From CAYWNA01 sp964459305 (lineage in GTDB: Bacteria; Planctomycetota; Planctomycetia; Pirellulales; Pirellulaceae): a DNA stretch of 9,395 bases. The notes under the pieces are model-generated. The model saw nothing but the letters and a program-made list of their open reading frames with translations, ran no database searches and was not told the origin of the DNA. Below are positions 1-5,740 of this stretch, piece after piece. Location of the stretch: NCBI GenBank assembly GCA_964459305.1, contig CAYWNA010000384.1, forward strand, positions 1 to 9,395, written 5' to 3'. Within the stretch, counting starts at the first letter, position 1; each line of letters opens with the position of its first letter. The translations under genes and the position numbers were made by a program.

Positions 1-50
1 CAAATCTGATACTGAGATCACGCATTTTCCCAAGAGGTTAGGAGTCCTGA

Positions 51-131
51 GGCTATGAAGTCATCGTAAGACCAGGAGTCTATCGCGAAGCGATCACGCT
101 TACGGTCTCAGGCCGCGAAGGCGCCCCCATC
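51..131 (+). other. In-frame 5' remnant of the beta-helix gene, without a start codon
   Basis: Read in the frame of the downstream beta-helix gene, these bases give GYEVIVRPGVYREAI, then TLTVSGREGAPI. This is the usual 'DTVIVxPGVYRE' opening of secreted parallel beta-helix proteins. An in-frame TGA lies at 48-50 and a TAG at 39-41, and there is no ATG, GTG, TTG or CTG in frame between 51 and 131. The signal peptide and the start of the mature protein that normally precede this motif are not readable in this frame. The remnant shows that the gene once began upstream, so either a frameshift lies near position 50 or the 5' end was lost. A sequencing error is possible. Confidence 0.75.
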
Positions 132-1889
132 GTGTTTCGTAGCGAAAAGCCGCGGGCCGCAGTGATATCTGGGTCAGACGTATTGATCGAGTGGCATGAC
201 GAGGGACAGGGTGTCTGGTCACACAGCGGACCCAAGAAATGGAAAGCAGATCAGCACCCGGGTGGGAATCCGCAGTGGGTGTATTTCAACGGATTGCCGC
301 TAGAACGTGCTTCGAGTCGAGAAGGTTTGCTCCCGGGTTTTTTCCACCTTAACCTGGATGCGCGGCGCGTGTTCGTCTCTCCGCCCGAAAGGCTATCTCT
401 AGAAAAGGCCTCCGTGGAGTACGCTTTCCGCGAAGGACTCATTTGCCCGAAGATTGGTCCCTACCCCGGTTTCAACGACAGTCCCATCGTACTGGACGAT
501 ATTCACATCATTGGCTTCACGTTGAGGCACAATGCGGACTGGTTTCGCGGGCAAGCGGCGTTATGCATCGTCGGAAAACGCTGGCTCGTGGAAAACAACC
601 TGATTCAACGGTCGTCCTACAAGGGAATGACGATGGGACGCAGCTTTCAGTGCGTTGCGCGTAACAACCTTATCGAATGGTGTGGCGACCAGGGTGTCGG
701 CGGAACGGCGAATGTAAACTTGCTGTTTGAAGGCAACACGGTGCGCTACAACAACTGGCGTCTGTTCGACTGGGGTAACGAGGGTGGCGGCTCCAAGTGG
801 TTGAAGACTCTCGATTCCAGCGTGCGCCTCAACGAGTTCGCATACAATCATGGACCCGGAATCTGGTTTGATGCCATGAACTGCGGTAACGTCTACGAGC
901 AAAATATCTGCCATGACAACTCTGCTCGCGGTTTGTTCGCGGAGATTTCTTGGGATGAGATTATTCAGGATAACGTGTCCTACAACAACATCGACTCAGG
1001 GATTCACATCAGCCATAGCCCTGACGTGATTGCCCGTCGAAACGTAGTATTCAACAATGGCGCTGGTGTCTACCTTGGGGGCAACTACACTCGTCCCAAC
1101 GATCACGACCGAAAGATCTATGAGTCCGAGCTCAAGCGGGTGGCAACGATTCCGGGCATCGACCCGATGCGAGTTAGACGTTGGGAGGCCAACTACCTCA
1201 AGTACTGGGTCGTCCCCAAAGCCCACACGCTGACCGACTGTCAGGTCCTCGAAAATATCTTCTTTGACAACGGTGTGGCGATGATCGAGGATCGTGACTA
1301 CCGAAAGCCCTCAGAAATCGACCAATTCGTGAACAATTTCTCCGATCACAATATCTTCTGGGCACCAACCGAAAGCGACCTGGCCTGCGTAAGCTGGCAG
1401 AATCCGTACAAAAGCTTGGCGGCCTGGCAAACGGCTTCGAAGCGAGACGCCCACTCGGTGTTTGCTGATCCGCGTGCTCCCGCCACCAAGCTGCCCAAAT
1501 GGGCCGCCGACAAGCGCCCGTCGTGGGATCTGAAGTTACGGACTTTGAGACAGGTTCAGGCCTTGGCAGTCACAAATGGTCTTGTGCGAAGCCCGATGGC
1601 AATGATCGCACTTGGCCGCGTTTACCGGTCGCCCGATGTAGAGCCCATGACGTTGGAGGACAAAGGCATCAAAGCCTTCAAGTTCGACGTGGATGGGCAG
1701 CCAGTCATTGGGCTGTGGACGACAAAGGTGAAAGACCGTCGGCGTTTGCGTCTGCCGCTCCGGCAGCGGTCTGTTACTGTTGAGAACGGGTACCTCCAAA
1801 CGAGCGAACGCCGTGTAACGAACGGCGTCCTGGACCTGCTCGTCACCTACAGTCCGACCTACGTGTACGAGGGCGTCGCGCGAAGATGA
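132..1889 (+). CDS. Right-handed parallel beta-helix protein, 5'-truncated
   Basis: The first available start is the GTG at 132, giving 585 residues. No Shine-Dalgarno sequence precedes it and the homology continues upstream, so it is probably not the natural start. Residues about 120-320 hold repeated beta-helix rungs ending in asparagine-rich turns (VENNLIQR, FEGNTVRYNN, LNEFAYNH, YEQNICHDN, QDNVSYNN, RRNVVFNN, LENIFFDN), the pattern of the Beta_helix/PbH1 families. These proteins are typically exported and bind or cleave polysaccharides (lyases, glycosidases, epimerases). An FNGLPLERA segment near residues 52-60 and a C-terminal beta-rich tail ending SPTYVYEG fit secreted planctomycete members. 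No catalytic residues can be assigned with confidence. Because the N-terminus and any signal peptide are missing, the gene may be non-functional, although the remaining frame is long and intact. Confidence 0.8.
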   Translation: MFRSEKPRAAVISGSDVLIEWHDEGQGVWSHSGPKKWKADQHPGGNPQWVYFNGLPLERASSREGLLPGFFHLNLDARRVFVSPPERLSLEKASVEYAFREGLICPKIGPYPGFNDSPIVLDDIHIIGFTLRHNADWFRGQAALCIVGKRWLVENNLIQRSSYKGMTMGRSFQCVARNNLIEWCGDQGVGGTANVNLLFEGNTVRYNNWRLFDWGNEGGGSKWLKTLDSSVRLNEFAYNHGPGIWFDAMNCGNVYEQNICHDNSARGLFAEISWDEIIQDNVSYNNIDSGIHISHSPDVIARRNVVFNNGAGVYLGGNYTRPNDHDRKIYESELKRVATIPGIDPMRVRRWEANYLKYWVVPKAHTLTDCQVLENIFFDNGVAMIEDRDYRKPSEIDQFVNNFSDHNIFWAPTESDLACVSWQNPYKSLAAWQTASKRDAHSVFADPRAPATKLPKWAADKRPSWDLKLRTLRQVQALAVTNGLVRSPMAMIALGRVYRSPDVEPMTLEDKGIKAFKFDVDGQPVIGLWTTKVKDRRRLRLPLRQRSVTVENGYLQTSERRVTNGVLDLLVTYSPTYVYEGVARR

Positions 1890-1944
1890 GGGCAAGAATG
1901 CGACATGCCACGGGGAATTGACAGGCCCGTGAGACGGACGAACC

Positions 1945-2022
1945 ATGACCATGCAGTTTGCGTGTTCGAAGTGTGGGAAATGCTGCCGAGATGCTAATGC
2001 AAGTGCCGGCAAGGGTCTGTAA
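1945..2022 (+). pseudogene. 5' scrap of a YkgJ-type CxxCxxCC cysteine-cluster protein
   Basis: An ATG at 1945 opens a 25-codon frame beginning MTMQFACSKCGKCCRDANA and ending at TAA 2020-2022. FxCxxCGKCCR at the very N-terminus is the signature of the YkgJ/UPF0153 zinc- or iron-binding cysteine-cluster family. Intact members are usually over 100 residues and carry further cysteines. Nothing resembling the rest of the family follows in any frame, so this looks like the start of a gene whose remainder was deleted. The motif is short, so chance resemblance is possible. Confidence 0.4.
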
Positions 2023-2032
2023 TGCAGAGGTT

Positions 2033-2155
2033 GCGGCCGGCCAATTCGTGCTCAAAAACCCAAATCCGAAGAAAGCGATCCCGGCAATTCGCCTCGCCTC
2101 CGACCCAGCACGTGAAACCAGCATCTTCGTAATCGCGGTGACAGTGCAGAAAGCA
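2033..2155 (+). pseudogene. C-terminal scrap of a secreted planctomycete-type protein
   Basis: In the +2 frame this reads AAGQFVLKNPNPKKAIPAIR, then LASDPARETSIFVIAVTVQK. The pattern 'NPxPxxxIxxIxLxSdxxxxxxFVIAVTv' matches from memory the C-terminal strand block that ends many secreted planctomycete glycosidase-like and hypothetical proteins. No matching upstream domain is present, and the frame runs on into unrelated sequence before a stop at 2231-2233. It is best read as a leftover gene end. The parent family is an inference from the motif alone. Confidence 0.4.
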
Positions 2156-2264
2156 AGTAATCGGCAGCGGGCAAGGTGTAGGGTGGGCCAAAGCGAACCA
2201 GTGACAGTCGGCCTTGTCTGGACGAACGATTAGCCAGAGTCCACAGACGTCGACCCACCGATCC

Positions 2265-2406
2265 ACCAGCGGCGGCCCACCAGAATACGCCCTCCAACCC
2301 GCGGACCTCGCATCGCGCGAATCGCGCGACCAGCGGTGGCAGAACGACTCGGCACGATGCGGGCGTAACGGCAATGGTGAACGCATTCCGGTGGGCCGCC
2401 GCTGGC
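2265..2406. repeat. Nested imperfect palindrome, ~140 bp (MITE-like or structured RNA)
   Basis: Bases 2266-2281 (CCAGCGGCGGCCCACC) are the exact reverse complement of 2390-2405. Pairing continues inward to 2292/2379 and outward one base to 2265/2406. All five mismatches in this 28-pair stem are A/C oppositions, which become G-U wobbles if the minus strand is transcribed. Inside the 86-base loop a second perfect stem pairs 2309-2315 with 2355-2361. The GGTGGGCC core resembles intergenic repeats of this group. It may be a decayed palindromic mobile element or a structured minus-strand RNA. No flanking target duplication was identified. Confidence 0.6.
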
Positions 2407-2614
2407 CGTATGCCGGTGTCACGTCTCTTCGGCACCGTAGAGTCTCATCGGCGATTCGCCGCACTCGCCCGTGGTCCGCTCTGGCCTTAGGTTTTCCAGC
2501 CTTGTTGACGCGCAACGCATTCATGGGAGAATCACAAACGGCGCCAGACGGCAGCCTATCGTTGCCAAGGTCGACGTGAGGATCGATCCAATACCTACCC
2601 AAAAGCCTTTGCCC

Positions 2615-2619
2615 AGGAG
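2615..2619 (+). promoter_or_regulatory. Ribosome binding site for the zincin-like/CBM gene
   Basis: AGGAG stands six bases before the GTG at 2626. It decides for this GTG as the start, which also places a signal peptide directly at the N-terminus. Confidence 0.75.
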
Positions 2620-2625
2620 TGAACC

Positions 2626-4203
2626 GTGCGTTGCGTACAATCGTGTCTCATTCTCTTCGCCGTTCCGTTGATACTGTTTTCAAATCTTGACGCGGTCGCG
2701 CAGGAGACTCGGCCGGGTGGAATCATCGATTATCAGCCATTCTTCCCGGATCGATGGAAGCAGAAGAGACAGAGCACCCGGATGTATCCCTGGGAAGGCG
2801 AGAGGGTCGTCCTGCTGACGACAACATCCGACTTCGACGGCAAGGTAATGGCCCGGTTCCTGCAGCGACTGGACGCTGGATGGAGATTGTATGCGGAGAT
2901 GATCGGGCGATTGCCGAAACCGAATCGGCAGCATCACGGGAAGGTGACGATTGCGGCCGTCCCCGATGCCAGTTACACCTGCGGAATCGGGTGCGGCTAC
3001 AACGGGATGACCGGGATCGAAGTGGGCGGGTTTTACTCGGGTGACTACCGACTTGTCGCCGGGCAGCCGGACGCCTTTCCTCACTACTACTTCTACGAGA
3101 TGGGCCGCAACTACTATCTCTTCGGCGACCAGATGCGCGACTTCGGCACCGGGTTCGCCGTGTTCATGCGATATGTCTGCATGGACACCGTGAAGTGTGA
3201 CGATCCCGACCAGCGGACGAGGGAAGCGATTGAGAAGGCCGAGGCCAAATTGCGGGACACGAATCTCACCTTCTCGCAGGCATTCACGACCTCGACTGGG
3301 CTGAGTGAGAAGGCTCCTCGATTGAGAGACCTGAGCCCGTCGGATCAACCCGTGATGTATGCCTCCGCCATGCTCAGGATGCGTCGCGAATACGGCGGCA
3401 ATGAGTGGGTGAAACGGTTCTTCCGATACCTGGCCCAATGTCCGCCGGCCGGAGCGGACTCAGAGGATAGTGCCCGCGCCCAGTCGCTGAACTGGCTGGT
3501 CGCTGCGTCTTGCGCGGCGCGGCAGGATCTTTCGAGTCTGTTCGTGGACTGTTGGCGGATGCCCTTGGGGGCAGAAGCTCGTGAAGCGTTTCGAGCCGTC
3601 GATTGGCGAGCGGACGACGTTTCACCCCGACAGATCATCGCATCTCTACCTGCGGACGAATTGCCTCTGACGTATGCGGTGAACATGCCCGGTTACCTTA
3701 CGCCCGAGCGGCGGCGAGCCAACCTGCTCATGGACGCGTCATTTGAGAAAGGAACATTGGGCTGCTGGTCAATCATGTCCTGGCGACAGAACAAAGCCGC
3801 CGTGAAGACCGTTAGCGACGGAGCCAAGGAAGGCACGAACGCCATCGAGATTCGAACCGCGAACGCCGACGACGCCAAGTATGTGCAGAAGGTAGCCGTC
3901 AAACCGCGGACACGGTATCTCTTGAGTGGCTGGATTAAGACGAAAGACGTCGCCGTGGTAGAAAAAGGCGGACGGACGGGGGCGAACCTTTCGATCGACG
4001 GAGGTTACGAGGCAAGTACTTCGCTGGCCGGAACCAACGACTGGACCTACGTGGTTCTTGTGTTCAACTCGGCGAATCGCACCGATGTGACCGTGTGTGC
4101 GCGGCTTGGCTTTTTCTACAGCACGGCCAAGGGAACGGCTTGGTTTGACGACCTTTCGTTGGTAGAGATTCCCAGAGCGGCACGCCGCAGCGCAAATCGA
4201 TGA
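2626..4203 (+). CDS. Secreted protein with decayed zincin-like motif and CBM4/9-like C-terminus
   Basis: The GTG start has a strong AGGAG. Residues 1-25 form a signal peptide (hydrophobic SCLILFAVPLILFSNLDAVA, probable cut after AVA at 25). Residues about 55-345 form a globular domain with the segment FYEMGRNYYLFGDQ (156-169), placed where gluzincin-type metallopeptidases have HExGHxx. The glutamate (158) and glycine (160) are kept, but the two zinc histidines are replaced by Y157 and R161. It is therefore probably a non-peptidase relative, perhaps a binding protein. From about residue 367 (NLLMDASFEKG) to 515 (WFDDLSLVEI) lies a carbohydrate-binding-like jelly roll of the CBM4/9 type. The protein is likely exported and glycan-directed. 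The next gene on the same strand starts 90 bases after the stop, so co-transcription is possible. The fold assignment of the central domain is inferred. The signal peptide and CBM-like tail are clearer. Confidence 0.75.
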   Translation: MRCVQSCLILFAVPLILFSNLDAVAQETRPGGIIDYQPFFPDRWKQKRQSTRMYPWEGERVVLLTTTSDFDGKVMARFLQRLDAGWRLYAEMIGRLPKPNRQHHGKVTIAAVPDASYTCGIGCGYNGMTGIEVGGFYSGDYRLVAGQPDAFPHYYFYEMGRNYYLFGDQMRDFGTGFAVFMRYVCMDTVKCDDPDQRTREAIEKAEAKLRDTNLTFSQAFTTSTGLSEKAPRLRDLSPSDQPVMYASAMLRMRREYGGNEWVKRFFRYLAQCPPAGADSEDSARAQSLNWLVAASCAARQDLSSLFVDCWRMPLGAEAREAFRAVDWRADDVSPRQIIASLPADELPLTYAVNMPGYLTPERRRANLLMDASFEKGTLGCWSIMSWRQNKAAVKTVSDGAKEGTNAIEIRTANADDAKYVQKVAVKPRTRYLLSGWIKTKDVAVVEKGGRTGANLSIDGGYEASTSLAGTNDWTYVVLVFNSANRTDVTVCARLGFFYSTAKGTAWFDDLSLVEIPRAARRSANR

Positions 4204-4278
4204 CGTCTGGCGAGAACGTGCCGCCCCCTTCATCTCTTCTCGATGATCTGTCGTCGATGCTCTGCGACAAAGCGTATG

Positions 4279-4284
4279 AAGGAG
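4279..4284 (+). promoter_or_regulatory. Ribosome binding site for the sfsA fusion
   Basis: AAGGAG lies nine bases before an in-frame GTG at 4294 and 21 bases before the ATG at 4306. It supports GTG 4294 as the start over the upstream ATGs at 4243 and 4276. Confidence 0.6.
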
Positions 4285-4293
4285 ATTCGTACG

Positions 4294-5601
4294 GTGGACA
4301 GCGACATGAACGATCGAGCGATCCAATTTGGCCCGTACGTGAAAGCGCGATTCGTGGAACGTCCGAACCGCTTCCTCGTGCGGTGCGATGTTGACGGTCT
4401 GGGCATTCAAGAGGCGTTCCTTCCCAATCCCGGCCGGATGTGGGAACTGCTTTTTCCGGGGGCGGTGCTGTACGTTACGGGCGAAGGCGATTCTGCTTCC
4501 GCATCGTCGGCAAATCGCAAAACGAAGTACACCGTGTTGGCCGTCGAGCGCGACGGGCGCCCCATCTTTCTACACACGCATTCGACCAACACGGTCGCAC
4601 GGCACCTGATCGAACGTAGGCTGATCCCGGAACTTGCCGATGCGGAAGTCGTCCGGGCCGAGTATCCGGTGGGCAATAGCCGCTTCGATTTTCTTCTTCG
4701 CGAAGGCCGCCGCCAGATCTATCTGGAAGTCAAATCCTGCACCTTGTTTGGCAATGGTGTGGCCATGTTTCCCGACGCAGTGACAGAACGGGGACGGCGA
4801 CATCTGGTCGAACTGGCATCGCTGCGCAGCCGCAGTGTTCGCCCATGCGTCTTGTTTCTGATTCACACGCCGGAAGTCCAGTGGTTCATGCCGGATTATC
4901 ACACGGATTTGGACTTCAGCCGCACACTGCTCGATGTCCGTAAGAAGGTGGAGATTCTCCCAGTTGCTGTCGAGTGGAATTCTGACTCAGAGCGTGTCCC
5001 GAAATCCATGTTGCGGGAGGGCGAGGCTCCTGCCGAGCCGTCAGGCCATTGGAAAAAAGCCGCTCAGCAGGAGCTTCGCCCTCCCAGCATCGATGCTTCC
5101 GGTGAATTTCGGGACACGCTCTTGTCGCTCGGCCCGAAAGTCAAGAAGATCGAGATCCCCTGGAAATACCTGCGACGCGAAGTGGAAGACAGAGGGAGCT
5201 ATCTACTGATCCTCAGACTCGACAAAGGGCGGCGTATCCGCATCGGCAGTTTGGGCACATTTTCGTTTCGTCGTGGTTATTACGTCTACGTTGGCTCCGC
5301 CATGCGCAATCTGCAGGCGCGACTCGCGAGGCATTCGCGACGCCGAAAGAAACTTCACTGGCACGTCGACTATCTGCGCCAAGCCGCAACCGGACCCGTC
5401 GCGCTGCCGATCCGATCGTCGTCGCGTCAAGAGTGCGAGGTTGCCCGGGCATTTGCCCAGATCCTCGAACCCGGGCCGATCGGATTCGGCTCTTCCGACT
5501 GCAAGTGTCCCACGCATCTGCTCTGGCATGAAACGGACCCGTTGGACCTGCCGGCCTTCCATGCGGTCCTTCAGCAGTTTCGGATGCGTTCGCCGGAATA
5601 G
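4294..5601 (+). CDS. sfsA: SfsA nuclease fused to a DUF123/Uri-type GIY-YIG domain
   Basis: GTG 4294 gives 435 residues. ATG 4306 is an alternative, and ATG 4243 would add 17 residues unlike the family. Residues about 10-230 are a complete SfsA: an N-terminal OB-like part (RFLVRCDVDG, LPNPGRMWELLFPGA), then a PD-(D/E)xK nuclease core with NSRFDFLL (D132), YLEVKSCTL (E145, K147) and FPDAVTERGRRHLVEL. SfsA proteins bind DNA and have been described as DNA/RNA nucleases. Residues about 302-428 are a DUF123/Uri-type GIY-YIG domain: GSYLLILRL, GYYVYVGSA, LARHSRRRKKLHWHVDYL, an EC-E/V-A motif, and GFGSSDCKCPTHLLW. Both domains look intact. The linker (residues about 241-264) is encoded by a palindromic repeat and is probably disordered. 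SfsA alone is usually about 230-240 residues, so this is a true domain fusion. It acts in the cytoplasm on nucleic acid; the natural substrate is not evident. The gene converges on the TPP-enzyme gene. Confidence 0.92.
   Translation: MDSDMNDRAIQFGPYVKARFVERPNRFLVRCDVDGLGIQEAFLPNPGRMWELLFPGAVLYVTGEGDSASASSANRKTKYTVLAVERDGRPIFLHTHSTNTVARHLIERRLIPELADAEVVRAEYPVGNSRFDFLLREGRRQIYLEVKSCTLFGNGVAMFPDAVTERGRRHLVELASLRSRSVRPCVLFLIHTPEVQWFMPDYHTDLDFSRTLLDVRKKVEILPVAVEWNSDSERVPKSMLREGEAPAEPSGHWKKAAQQELRPPSIDASGEFRDTLLSLGPKVKKIEIPWKYLRREVEDRGSYLLILRLDKGRRIRIGSLGTFSFRRGYYVYVGSAMRNLQARLARHSRRRKKLHWHVDYLRQAATGPVALPIRSSSRQECEVARAFAQILEPGPIGFGSSDCKCPTHLLWHETDPLDLPAFHAVLQQFRMRSPE
5015..5085. repeat. Palindromic repeat element (copy A), inside the sfsA fusion
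   Basis: Arms 5015-5040 and 5060-5085 pair at 23 of 26 positions around a 19-base loop. The left arm begins GGGAGGGCGAGGCTCCTGCC and is identical over all 26 bases to the left arm at 9227-9252. The last 17 bases of the right arm (AGGAGCTTCGCCCTCCC) also match copy B. The element is translated in frame as REGEAPAEPS...QELRPP, exactly between the two nuclease domains. It resembles the REP-like palindromes scattered through planctomycete and some other bacterial genomes. Confidence 0.9.
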
Positions 5602-5653
5602 GATCCTCTGAGGGATAAATGTCGCAAGACGGGTAGGCTTAAGGTCGTCGAAC

Positions 5654-5714
5654 CGTGGGATAGGCTTCCAGCCTGTCAGGCCGCATATTTGACAGGCTGG
5701 AAGCCTATCCCACG
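5654..5714. repeat. 25-bp perfect inverted repeat between convergent genes
   Basis: Bases 5654-5678 are the exact reverse complement of 5690-5714, with an 11-base loop. The stem contains GTGGGATAGGCTTCCAGCCT. It lies in the 139-base spacer between the stop of the sfsA fusion and the stop of the TPP-enzyme gene, so its hairpin could end transcription from both sides. There is no T-run after the stem, so a classical intrinsic terminator is not clear. Its sequence differs from the other two palindrome families in the window. It is probably a REP-like intergenic repeat. Confidence 0.85.
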
Positions 5715-5740
5715 AAAACCGGGCATTTCTCGGCCCATGC

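Larger units (their letters stand above)
1890..2625. other. Gene-free spacer with decayed gene scraps and palindromes
   Basis: No convincing full-length gene lies in this 736-base stretch. The open frames on both strands are low-complexity or arginine- and proline-rich, and none has a good ribosome binding site. The stretch contains a short CxxCxxCC-encoding scrap (1945-2022), a scrap resembling the C-terminus of a secreted protein (2033-2155), a GTAGGGTGGGCC segment near 2178-2189 that resembles intergenic repeat sequence, and a nested palindrome (2265-2406). It looks like a graveyard of insertions and deletions. The last part, about 2410-2614, shows nothing recognisable and presumably carries the promoter of the next gene. 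Confidence 0.6.

Noticed and set aside
1909..1931. Short hairpin CACGGG/CCCGTG after the beta-helix gene as a terminator
   Set aside because: Only six base pairs, an 11-base loop and no T-run; not distinguishable from chance.
2214..2579. 121-codon plus-strand open frame before the zincin-like gene
   Set aside because: Composition is like random GC-rich sequence, no ribosome binding site, and it spans the palindrome.
1994..2602. 202-codon minus-strand open frame across the spacer
   Set aside because: It reads through the palindrome and repeat-like sequence, is rich in Arg, Pro and Cys, has no ribosome binding site and matches no family I recognise.
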